A stretch of DNA of 43,635 bases from Halobacteriales archaeon QS_8_69_73 (GTDB taxonomy: Archaea > Halobacteriota > Halobacteria > Halobacteriales > Haloarculaceae), in contig PXRZ01000023.1 of assembly GCA_003022945.1 (NCBI GenBank), positions 1 through 43,635 on the forward strand, given 5' to 3'. The stretch's first letter is position 1. Every line of letters starts with the position of its first letter. Below, piece after piece: positions 35,750 to 43,119 of this stretch. The position numbers and the translations under genes are program-made. Under the pieces are notes generated by a model, which did no database searches, had not been told where the DNA came from, and saw only the letters and a list, made by a program, of their open reading frames with translations.

Positions 35750-36082
35750 CTCATCCTCCCACGGCCCCGATTTCGGGTCGAAATCGAGGTCGCATTGGAC
35801 GTACTACCATACCGCATTCACTTAACTGTGCGTCAGACACACGTCATAGGCCGGACAGAACCAAAGGCAACGGGACTCCCCGGCGGGGTCGAATCGTCGG
35901 GGACGGAACGATGTCGGTGAGGAGACGGACCCCGAGAATTGGTGGCCGGTGGGCGGCGGAAGGGGAGGCCCGGTTAGGGTACGACCGGTACTCACGGAGG
36001 GCCGTGGCGACCGATGGAACGCCGGCGGAAGCGGATACCGAGGAGATGCCCGCCGGGACTGTTCGTTTGTAACGAGCGACCC

Positions 36083-36107
36083 CCCACCCCTTCGTTTCAA
36101 CTGGAAC
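36083..36107 (-). promoter_or_regulatory. Origin recognition box, minus orientation
   Basis: Reads on the minus strand as TTCCAGTTGAAACGAAGGGG followed by TGGGG, a near-perfect haloarchaeal ORB with its G-rich end. Inverted relative to the ORB at 36322-36346. Confidence 0.85.
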
Positions 36108-36180
36108 CGAGCAGGGCCGTCAGGACGGGGTGGTCTCGACCCCGTTGAGAGTACTACGCAGGGTAGTAACCGTCCCGCCT

Positions 36181-36295
36181 AATCCTGCTTGTCTAGACAC
36201 AATGACAATAACGACCCGATCGAAATGCAACTTGACTGTGTTACGGATCTCGTTATTTCGGTGAGATAATAAAGGTTTCTATGATAAGTGCCTTC
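36181..36295. promoter_or_regulatory. AT-rich candidate duplex unwinding element
   Basis: The stretch between the two inverted ORBs is clearly richer in A and T than the surrounding sequence (for example TTATTTCGGTGAGATAATAA and ACACAATGACAATAACGA), in a genome of roughly two-thirds GC. This is the expected site of duplex opening. Confidence 0.65.
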
Positions 36296-36321
36296 CCTGA
36301 GTTCCCCCACCCCCTCGTTCA

Positions 36322-36346
36322 CCGTTCCAGTTGAAACGAAGGGGTG
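36322..36346 (+). promoter_or_regulatory. Origin recognition box, plus orientation
   Basis: CCGTTCCAGTTGAAACGAAG followed by GGGTGGGG. Full ORB match with a G-string, facing the minus ORB at 36083-36107 across the AT-rich stretch. Confidence 0.85.
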
Positions 36347-36758
36347 GGGGAGGTGCGGGTGGTACGGCGGCGTATCTTCCTCCCGCGGTGACCTCCCACC
36401 GACGCGGTCCACACCACTCCGTGGAGTCGGCCCGATGTCGGTTCCGCTCTACGTCCAGTCCACCGTACGGTCCCATCCGATCCATCCTTCCCGCGACACC
36501 GACTGGCGGCGAGTCGGACTCCGTTCCTACCCGACGGGCGTTTCGTCCCCGACTCCCCGTCACGGTGACCCGGACCCGGCTCCGATTCCATACGTTACCA
36601 CAACGTTTAATACCGTATTCGCCCATCGATTCCCCTGCATCAAGTGGACCGCCGTTCGAGCCCTGGCCCGGTGTACCGTGTCTCTATCGCCCGAGTTCGA
36701 TCGGCTCACTCACCGCGCGGCGGCGCTCCACACGAAATAAGGGGGAATCCGAACCCGT

Positions 36759-38365
36759 ATGACAGAGGGAAAATCCGACGACGCGGCCGACGGAGACGAC
36801 GCGAACGGAGAGCCGACCCGCTCCGACCCGGCCGCCACCGACCACAGGCCGAACGGCTCGCCGTCCGAAGACGACTCCGCCCCGGACGATCCAACGCTGT
36901 CTGCCGATTCTCCAGTCGAAACAGAGGGGTCGTCGTCCGGCGCGACCCCGCTCACCGACGGCCTCGACGACCGCGCCGACGGGTTCTCCGGGAGCGTCGA
37001 CCTGGACGACCTCGACCTCGATACCGACGGGGATGCCGACGGGGCGTCGCGGGGGCTGTTCGACGACCTGTTGGAGGGCGAACCCATCTTCGACAACAAG
37101 GAGGTTCTCCGGCCGTCGTACACGCCCGAGCGGCTCCCCCACCGCGAGGAGCAGATCAACAACATGGCGACCATCCTCGTCAGCGCGCTCCGCGGGGAGA
37201 CGCCGTCGAACATCCTCATCTACGGGAAGACGGGCACCGGCAATGCGAGGTCGAATATATCAACTGCGAGGTGACCGATACGCAGTACCGCGTGCTGGCG
37301 CAGCTCGCCAACAAGTTCATCGAGAAGAACGAGCGGTACATCGAACGGCGGCTCGGGGACCTCGGCGACCTCCGAGAGCGGGCGGCCGACGATCCCGGAG
37401 CGCTTGAGGAGTCGGCCTTCGACGGCGTCGCCGCCGTCGAGGCGGAGGTCGGGCGTCTCGAGGACGACCTCGAGGAGTTCGACCCCGTCCCGATGACCGG
37501 CTGGCCGACCGACCGGGTGTACCGGACGTTCTTCGAGGCCATCGACTACCACGAGCGCGTGGTCGTCATCATGCTCGACGAGGTAGACAAGCTCGTCGAG
37601 AAGTCCGGCGATGACACGCTGTACAACCTCTCGCGGATGAACTCCGAGCTGGAGAACTCCCGGGTGTCGATCATGGGTATCTCCAACGACCTGAAGTTCA
37701 CCGACTTTCTCGACCCGCGCGTGAAGTCCAGTCTCGGCGAGGAGGAGATCGTCTTCCCGCCGTATGACGCCACCCAGCTGCGGGACATCCTCGACCACCG
37801 CTCCGACGTCGCGTTCAAGCCCGACGTCCTCTCGGACGACGTCATCCCGCTGTGTGCGGCCTTCGCCGCCCAGGAGCACGGCGACGCCCGCCGGGCACTG
37901 GACCTCCTGCGGACCGCCGGCGAACTCGCCGAGCGGGACCGCACCGAGACCGTCGACGAGGAGCACGTCCGTCACGCCCAAGAGAAGATCGAACTCGACA
38001 GGGTCGTCGAGGTCGTCCGGACGCTCCCAACGCAGTCGAAGCTCGTCCTCTACGCGACCATCCTGCTGGAGAAAAACGGCGTCCACAACATCAACACCGG
38101 CGAGGTATTCAACATCTACAAGCGGCTCTGTCAGGAGATCGACGCCGACGTGCTCACCCAGCGGCGGGTCACCGACCTCATCAGCGAACTCGACATGCTC
38201 GGCATCGTCAACGCTGTCGTCGTCTCGAAGGGCCGCTACGGTCGCACGAAGGAAATCAGCCTCTCGGTGCCGCTCGACGAGACCGAAGCCGTCCTGCTGT
38301 CGGACTCCCGGGTCGGCGAGGTCGAAGACGCCCAGCCGTTCGTCCAGGCCCGCTTCGACAACTGA
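36759..38365 (+). pseudogene. orc1: Origin-linked Orc1/Cdc6 replication initiator, frameshifted by a deletion at the Walker A motif (37243/37244)
   Basis: The main origin-binding initiator, an AAA+ ATPase. Frame 1 from ATG 36759 encodes a long acidic N-terminal extension, then NKEVLRPSYTPERLPHREEQ and SNILIYGKTGTG. At this point the Walker A motif, normally GKTGTGKT, breaks: the Lys codon keeps only AA, and the next bases belong to CEVEYINCEVTDTQYRVLAQ in frame 2. Relatives have about 20 residues between. Frame 2 continues through Walker B (VVVIMLDEVDKLVEKSGDD), sensor 1 (SIMGISNDLKFTDFLDPRV), sensor 2 (HGDARRALDLLRTAG) and the winged helix. A TAA lies in frame seven codons upstream of the ATG, fixing the start region. 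Everything but the joint looks functional, so an assembly gap is likely. The gene is placed as expected beside the origin. Confidence 0.9.
36909..36930 (+). promoter_or_regulatory. ORB motif inside the orc1 coding sequence
   Basis: TCTCCAGTCGAAACAGAGGG followed by GT matches the ORB pattern while being translated as SPVETEGS in the N-terminal extension of Orc1. Possible extra initiator contact or autoregulation. Confidence 0.6.
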
Positions 38366-38640
38366 GACCCACTTTTTGTACAGGCGGGCCTGCGGCCCGC
38401 CCGGCAAAAACTTGGGGAAAATATGCGCGAGCGCTTCTCTCGGGAAGACTCGCTTTGCTCGTCTTCCACAGATCCCGCTCGCTCCGCTCGCGGGATTGCC
38501 GCCTCGCGCCTTCGGCGCTCGGCGTTAGTCAGCGCTCGCTACCGGACATCGGGCGCCTGCGGCGCCCTCATCCGGGGAACCGCTCGCTTCGCTCGCGGAC
38601 GCTCGTTCCCAAGAGTCCGAATTCACGGCCTCGATCCACC
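38366..38640. repeat. Composite palindromic element after orc1
   Basis: Starts six bases after the orc1 stop: ACTTTTTGTACAGGCGGGCC, loop TGC, GGCCCGCCCGGCAAAAACTT, the same plan as the element after DP2 with a different stem. Further hairpins follow (GCGCGAGCGCTTCTCTCG; GAAGACTCGCTTTGCTCGTC; CGCGAGCGAAGCGAGCG on the reverse strand). No gene here. Confidence 0.7.
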
Positions 38641-38667
38641 GAACTCCCCCGCTCCATCCGGATACTC

Positions 38668-39043
38668 TCACCCGTCGGGTCGTCTCGCGGCGGGAACGAC
38701 CGCCTCGGCCTCGATCTCGACGACGTACTCCGGGCCGATGAGACTCGACACCTCGACCATCGACGAGGCCGGCCGGACGTCGCCGAAGAACTCCCCATGG
38801 ACCGTCCCGATGGTCTCCCAGTCGTCGGTGTCGGTCACGTACATTCGGGTCCGGACGACGTGCTCCCGGCGGCCGCCGGCTTCCTCTATCGCCTCGATCA
38901 CGGTCTCTATGGCCCGACGGGTCTGTGTCTCGGGGCCGCCGGGCGCGACCGGGTCCCCTTCGTCGTCGGTCGCCGTCGTCCCCGCGACAAAAATCCGGTC
39001 GTCAGCCCTGACGGCCCGAGAGTAGCCGACCGTCGACTCCCAC
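38668..39043 (-). pseudogene. RidA/YjgF family protein, 3' part, split by a TnpB element
   Basis: Encodes most of a RidA-type enamine/imine deaminase: WESTVGYSRAVRADDRIFVA, TQTRRAIETVIEAIEEAG, REHVVRTRMYVTDTDDW and SSMVEVSSLIGPEYVVEIEA, with the Arg of RTRMYV being the conserved substrate-binding residue. The stop is at 38668. The frame has no start: just upstream of WEST it meets a TGA at the border of the inserted element. The missing N-terminus lies on the far side at 40441-40478. RidA hydrolyses reactive enamines from PLP enzymes. A shortened product from an internal GTG (38901) is conceivable but would lack the first strands. Confidence 0.85.
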
Positions 39044-39140
39044 CTTCAGCAGCGAGGGAGTCCCGCCGTTCACGGCGGGCGGGAATCGCGTGCGCCTCAG
39101 CACACGAACATCCAGCAATAACCCGATCGATTCCCGCGAA

Positions 39141-39149
39141 TTTATATAT
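39141..39149 (+). promoter_or_regulatory. TATA-like box of tnpB
   Basis: TTTATATAT about 30 bp upstream of the ATG at 39175; the strongest TATA match in the window. Confidence 0.55.
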
Positions 39150-39174
39150 CCACAGTCCCACATGTGGGATGTTG

Positions 39175-40398
39175 ATGGAGGTTCGACGTACCGCAGTCGT
39201 CAAGCTCTCTGTCCCCGACGAGCGGCACGACGACCTGAAACGGACGATGAACACGTTTCAGGATGCCACACAGCGGTTTGCTGACCGGGGATGGGCCGGC
39301 GACGACGACGGCTACGTTATTACCTCCCGCTCACGACTTCAACCACTCGTCTACGACGACATCCGAGACGACACCGGATTACACGCCGACCTGACCATCG
39401 CCGCCGTCAATCACGCTGTCGATGCTCTCTCCCAGTGCGTCGAGAAGATGAAAGACGGCGAACGCACCTCACGGCCGGTGTTCACGTCGAACACCACCGT
39501 CTACAACACCAACGCGATCAGCTACTTCGACGGCTACTGTTCGCTGGCCGCCTATGGGAACGGTCGTGTCCACGCCGAGTACATCTACCCGGATGACTCT
39601 CCGCAGGCCGACTACATGGAGAGCGACGAATGGACGAAGAAGGGTGCGAAGCTCCGCTACGACCGCCAATCCGACACCTACTACCTCCACGTCTCCGTTG
39701 AGCAGGACCGCGACGAGTCGTCGGCAGAAGCCGAGAGCCGAACAGTTCTCGGCGTCGATCGGAACGTGGATGGATACCTCGCCGTCACCAGCACAGGCGC
39801 GTTCGTCGGGAACGCCAACCTATTGAACCACAAGCGCCGCGAGTACGAACGCCGCCGCGCTCGGCTCCAGCAGCAAGAGACACGAAGCGCTCACCTCACC
39901 ATCCAGTCCATCGGTGACACCTTCGCCGACTGGTCGAAGGACTTCCTCCACCGGACGTCCAAACAGCTCGTTGAGGAGGCCGTCGCACACGACTGTTCGG
40001 TGATCGCGGTCGAGAAGTTAGCGGGCATCCGCGAGCGTATCTCGAATGCTTCGAAGTTCCAGCAGTGGGCGTTCAACGAGCTACTGCGACAGGTGAGGTA
40101 CAAGGCCGAAGCTATGGGAATCATCGTCGAGACGGTGAATCCGGCGTACACCAGCCAGCGATGTTCCGACACAGAGTGTGGGTTTACCCACGACAAGAAC
40201 CGCGACGGCGACGAGTTCTGCTGTCAGAAATGCGGCAAGGAGCTTCATAGCGACTATAATGCGGCACGCAACATCGCACACAAGTTCATCCAGAATCGGC
40301 GTAAGTCTGGTTCTGGAGGGGCGACCCATCACCTCGCCCTGAAGTCGGGGGCGTTGAACGGGAGCGGCGATTATACGCCCGCCACTGCTCGTGGATAG
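39175..40398 (+). CDS. tnpB: TnpB, RNA-guided RuvC-type endonuclease of an IS1341-type element
   Basis: A 407-residue TnpB. The N-terminus MEVRRTAVVKLSVPDERHDD is the family's wedge-domain start. The split RuvC nuclease has Asp195 in VLGVDRNVDGYLAV, Glu280 in IAVEKLAGIRERISN and Asp360 in LHSDYNAARNIAH, so all three catalytic acids are present. The zinc ribbon between the last two is CSDTECGFTHDKN and CCQKCGK (four Cys). TnpB uses an RNA from the element's right end to cut DNA beside a short motif and so favours retention of the element. ATG 39175 is preferred over 39169 because it begins the conserved MEVRRT and fits the box. It is probably active, since no residue is missing. An upstream open frame continuing from orc1 is not part of it. 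Confidence 0.92.
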   Translation: MEVRRTAVVKLSVPDERHDDLKRTMNTFQDATQRFADRGWAGDDDGYVITSRSRLQPLVYDDIRDDTGLHADLTIAAVNHAVDALSQCVEKMKDGERTSRPVFTSNTTVYNTNAISYFDGYCSLAAYGNGRVHAEYIYPDDSPQADYMESDEWTKKGAKLRYDRQSDTYYLHVSVEQDRDESSAEAESRTVLGVDRNVDGYLAVTSTGAFVGNANLLNHKRREYERRRARLQQQETRSAHLTIQSIGDTFADWSKDFLHRTSKQLVEEAVAHDCSVIAVEKLAGIRERISNASKFQQWAFNELLRQVRYKAEAMGIIVETVNPAYTSQRCSDTECGFTHDKNRDGDEFCCQKCGKELHSDYNAARNIAHKFIQNRRKSGSGGATHHLALKSGALNGSGDYTPATARG

Positions 40399-40440
40399 AC
40401 CGGGAGTCCACCGACAAACCTCGCCGTTCACGGTGAGGTG

Positions 40441-40478
40441 GGTGATTCTGTGCCCGTCGCGACGCGGCGGCGGTCCAT
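40441..40478 (-). pseudogene. RidA 5' remnant (start codon and first residues)
   Basis: On the minus strand ATG at 40478 opens MDRRRVATGTES, then the element begins. These residues, followed by P from the joined codon and WESTVGYSRAV at 39043, restore a normal RidA N-terminus. It is the separated 5' end of the fragment at 38668-39043. Confidence 0.78.
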
Positions 40479-40557
40479 GTCAGGAGGGGACGCCGTACCC
40501 ACAAGAACCATCGGCCTCCGACCGTGGCGCCCGGACCCGCGAACCGCAGACTGAAGC

Positions 40558-40564
40558 CTTTAAC
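40558..40564 (+). promoter_or_regulatory. TATA-like box of the 28-aa membrane protein gene
   Basis: CTTTAAC about 28 bp upstream of ATG 40589, consistent with a leaderless two-gene transcript. Confidence 0.45.
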
Positions 40565-40588
40565 CGGTCGCCGGCCGAATTCACGGGT

Positions 40589-40675
40589 ATGAGTCAGCCC
40601 ACGAAGATCGTGCTCGGAACCGTCGGCGTCGCCGTCGTCGTTGGCGTCGCCCTGCTGGCCGGGATCACCCTCTGA
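40589..40675 (+). CDS. 28-residue membrane peptide
   Basis: MSQPTKIVLGTVGVAVVVGV plus ALLAGITL: a short polar start and one transmembrane helix. Support comes from a box in the correct position, haloarchaeal codon usage and a one-base stop/start overlap with the following gene (TGATG at 40673-40677), which points to translational coupling. No function known. Confidence 0.68.
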   Translation: MSQPTKIVLGTVGVAVVVGVALLAGITL

Positions 40676-41463
40676 TGTTCGAACGACGGGAGCTGTCGGC
40701 CGACCTCGCGGCCGTCCGGGACGTCCACGCCCCCGGGGCGCTGGTCCTCGACAGCGACGGCGACTTCGAGACGCTGCCGCCGTCGGTCGCGGAGACCCTG
40801 CTCGCGGTCGTTGACTCGCTGGACCCGCTGGCGTACGACCCCGACTGGGTGCCGACCGACGCCCCGGAGCCGCTCTCGCGGCTGGCCGGCGGGGAGTTCA
40901 CGGTCGGCGCGCCGGGCGACGGCGGCGTCGCCTGGACCCGGCAGACGGAGCCGCCGACGGTGTTCGTCAAGCCGCGGCTGGAGGGGTCGCCCGACGGCTT
41001 CGTCGACTTTCTCGTCAGCGAAGCGCTCGTCGAGATAGGGCTCGGAAAGCCGGAGAGCTTCCTCGGCTTCTTCCGCGAGGCCTACCCGGAGCTGTCGGCG
41101 GCGACGGGGCTGTCGCCAGCCGACACCTACCAGTTGGCGGCCGCGCTGTACGACGCCTACCTCGGCCACCACACCCGAGAGACGTTCGCCGGCTGGGCGG
41201 GCGACCGCGAGGAGCTGCACGCCCAGTGGGTCGACGCCGGCGAGCGGCTCGAGCCGCGGCTGTCGGAGCTGTCGACGGAGGTGGCGGTCGGCCGGACGGA
41301 CGTCGCGTCGGCCGCCGAACTGGCGTGTGCGGCGGTGAAACACGACCTCGAGGTGCCGAAGCCGTTCGACGCGCTGGACTCGCCGGCCTACCGCAGCCAC
41401 GGGCCCGACTTCGCGGTCCGATGGGCCGAGAAGACGTTCGCGGCGCTGGGCGGCGACGCCTGA
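40675..41463 (+). CDS. Conserved haloarchaeal hypothetical protein
   Basis: A 262-residue acidic protein starting MFERRELSADLAAVRDVHAP. Distinct segments are SVAETLLAVVDSLDPLAYDP, VFVKPRLEGSPDGFVDFLVS and ESFLGFFREAYPELSAATGL, followed by a helical half with YDAYLGHHTRETFAGWAGDR. The C-terminus is helical (DFAVRWAEKTFAALGGDA). No catalytic motif or membrane helix is evident. It resembles haloarchaeal proteins of unknown function (I believe the DUF7089 group, not certain). It is coupled to the 28-residue membrane peptide upstream and converges on the acyl-CoA dehydrogenase gene, the stops being 2 bp apart. Confidence 0.75.
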   Translation: MFERRELSADLAAVRDVHAPGALVLDSDGDFETLPPSVAETLLAVVDSLDPLAYDPDWVPTDAPEPLSRLAGGEFTVGAPGDGGVAWTRQTEPPTVFVKPRLEGSPDGFVDFLVSEALVEIGLGKPESFLGFFREAYPELSAATGLSPADTYQLAAALYDAYLGHHTRETFAGWAGDREELHAQWVDAGERLEPRLSELSTEVAVGRTDVASAAELACAAVKHDLEVPKPFDALDSPAYRSHGPDFAVRWAEKTFAALGGDA

Positions 41464-41465
41464 CC

Positions 41466-42629
41466 CTACGCGAACGCCGAGATGCCGGTGAGGTCCTCGC
41501 CGAGCACCAGGCTGTGGATGTCGTGAGTCCCCTCGTAGGTGTAAACGGTCTCCATGTTGGCCATGTGCCGCATCGGGGGGTGGTCGGCGGTGATGCCGTT
41601 GCCGCCGAGGATCTCGCGGGCGACCCGGGACTGGTCGCGGGCGGTGCGGACGTTGTTGCGCTTGGCCATCGAGACGTGCTGGGGGCGCAGCTCGCCCCGC
41701 TCCTTCAGGTCGGTCAGCCGATAGGCCAGCAGCTGTGCCAGCGTCACCTGCGTCGCCATCTCGGCGAGCTTCTCCTGTTGGAGCTGGAACCGGCCGATGG
41801 GACCGCCGAACTGCTCGCGGTCGGTGGCGTACTGCCGTGCGGTCTCGAAGCAGTCCCGGGCGGCGCCGACGGCGCCCCACGCGATGCCGAAGCGGGCCTG
41901 CGTGAGACACGACAGCGGCCCCTTCATACCCTCGACGCCCGGCAAGACGGCCGACTCCTCGACCCGGGCGTCATCGAGGTGAATCTCGCCGGTGATCGAC
42001 GCTCGGAGCGACAGCTTCCCGTCGATCTCGTTCGTCGTCACGCCGGCGGTGTCGGTCTCGACGAGAAAGCCCCGGACGGTGTCGTCGTCGGCCGAGCGGT
42101 CCTTCGCCCACACGAGCGCCACGTCGGCGATCGGCGAGTTCGTGATCCATGTCTTCGTGCCGTTCAGGACGTAGCCGTCGCCGTCCCGCTCGGCGTGGGT
42201 TTCCATCGCCGAGGGGTCCGAGCCGTGGTCCGGCTCGGTAAGACCAAAGCAGCCGACCCGCTCGCCCGATCCCAGGGCGGGCAGCCACCGCTCCTTCTGG
42301 GCGTCGCTGCCGTAGGCGTGGATTGGGTACATCACGAGCGACCCCTGGACGGAGGCCATCGACCGAAAGCCGGAGTCACCGGCCTCCAGCTCCTGCATCA
42401 GCAGCCCGTAGGCCCGCTCGGAGAGGTCCGGCAGGCCGTAGCCGTCGAGGTTCGGCCCGAAGAACCCCAGCTCGCCCATCTCGGTGATGCGGTCGGTCGG
42501 AAAACTGCCCTCAAGCCAGTGGTCGCCGACGTTGGGCACGACGCGCTCCTCGACGAACTCCCGGGCGGTGTTCCGGACCATCCGCTCGGGCTCATCGAGG
42601 TCGGCCTCGAGTTGCAGGTAATCGAGCAT
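41466..42629 (-). CDS. Acyl-CoA dehydrogenase, glutaryl-CoA dehydrogenase type
   Basis: A 387-residue FAD enzyme of the acyl-CoA dehydrogenase family. The N-terminal helical domain (EREFVEERV-like: NTAREFVEERVVPNVGDHWL) is followed by SVQGSLVMYPIHAYGSDAQK, a hallmark of glutaryl-CoA dehydrogenases. FAD and substrate motifs are GCFGLTEPDHGSDPSAMET and NGTKTWITNSPIADVALVWA, then ERDQ-type YATDREQFGGPIGRFQL and ILGGNGITADHPPMRHMAN. The catalytic Glu is in YTYEGTHDIHSLVLG near residue 363. It should oxidise and decarboxylate glutaryl-CoA to crotonyl-CoA in lysine or aromatic degradation, although some homologues act on other acyl-CoAs. ATG 42629 is chosen from the conserved opening MLDYLQLEADLDEPERMV; the upstream extension is spurious. 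Confidence 0.9.
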   Translation of the reverse strand: MLDYLQLEADLDEPERMVRNTAREFVEERVVPNVGDHWLEGSFPTDRITEMGELGFFGPNLDGYGLPDLSERAYGLLMQELEAGDSGFRSMASVQGSLVMYPIHAYGSDAQKERWLPALGSGERVGCFGLTEPDHGSDPSAMETHAERDGDGYVLNGTKTWITNSPIADVALVWAKDRSADDDTVRGFLVETDTAGVTTNEIDGKLSLRASITGEIHLDDARVEESAVLPGVEGMKGPLSCLTQARFGIAWGAVGAARDCFETARQYATDREQFGGPIGRFQLQQEKLAEMATQVTLAQLLAYRLTDLKERGELRPQHVSMAKRNNVRTARDQSRVAREILGGNGITADHPPMRHMANMETVYTYEGTHDIHSLVLGEDLTGISAFA

Positions 42630-43042
42630 AACCCGTCCATCGGACCGTATCGGCAAAAACGCTCGCACACGAGGAGAGTAATGTTCGGATACGAGATGAG
42701 GCGGTGACGGTTCGACTGAGCTCACCTCGGAAGCCCCCTCCCGCTCGACGGCTCCGACTCGCTGTCTCCGGAAATCAGCGATTGCCGGGAGTGAGCGGAT
42801 CGGAGATCCGCGATCTACGGAAGAGCTTCGCTCTTCCGGTATGACGAACGACGGCTCGTGGAGCCATTTTTCGAACCACGATCCTCGGACGTCGTCCTGC
42901 GGGTTCCTCGCGCGGTGGAGCCGCCGATCGGCCGGCCCCTTCCGGTCCCACCCGGCGGTGGCCTGCACAGTCCACCGCTGCCTATCTGAATACCGCTAGA
43001 GAGAGCCGTTTCGAGGGGCCGACCCGGCGTCCTCGTCGACGA
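42630..43042. repeat. Intergenic region with palindromes
   Basis: No gene seen. Hairpins are GCGGATCGGAGATCCGC (42795-42811) and CGGAAGAGCTTCGCTCTTCCGG (42818-42839), of the same kind as elsewhere in the window. A T-rich box-like stretch near 42650-42660 may serve the acyl-CoA dehydrogenase gene on the minus strand. Confidence 0.55.
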
Positions 43043-43119
43043 TCATACTGCCGGCTATAACTCTTTCAAGACCGCGCTTCGGACGGGACTGCTTCACGTC
43101 ATTACAGCCAGCAGTATCA
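43043..43119. mobile_element. MITE-like element, copy 2
   Basis: A 77-bp element with inverted termini: left TCATACTGCCGGCTATAACT, right (reverse complement) TGATACTGCTGGCTGTAATG. The same termini bound 15989-16096. Its right end contains the TGA stop of the glutamine amidotransferase gene. Confidence 0.65.

Larger units (their letters stand above)
35750..36758. other. oriC: Replication origin (oriC) between oapA and orc1
   Basis: A 1-kb gene-free region with haloarchaeal origin architecture. An inverted pair of ORB motifs (36083-36107 minus, 36322-36346 plus), each followed by a G-rich tail, flanks an AT-rich unwinding stretch (about 36181-36295). The orc1 gene lies on one side and oapABC on the other. 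A partial ORB-like CCCCACCCCCTCGTTCACCG lies at 36305-36324, directly next to the plus ORB. A further full ORB lies inside the orc1 coding sequence at 36909-36930. A box GTTTAATAC at 36605-36613 may drive orc1 with a leader of about 120 nt. Confidence 0.85.
39044..40440 (+). mobile_element. TnpB-only insertion element (IS1341 type) inserted in ridA
   Basis: A 1.4-kb element carrying one gene, tnpB, with no tnpA. The left end has a hairpin CCCGCCGTTCACGGCGGG (39062-39079) and the right end a related hairpin CCTCGCCGTTCACGGTGAGG (40419-40438). Borders were set by rejoining ridA: with 39043 joined to 40441 the frame reads TESPWEST without a gap. Exact borders may move by one or two bases. The guide RNA of TnpB elements covers the right end, so its guide would be read from the sequence beginning at 40441. 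Confidence 0.8.

Noticed and set aside
37852-39168. Upstream extension of the tnpB frame
   Set aside because: It runs out of frame through orc1 and ridA; tnpB has its own box and the conserved start MEVRRT.
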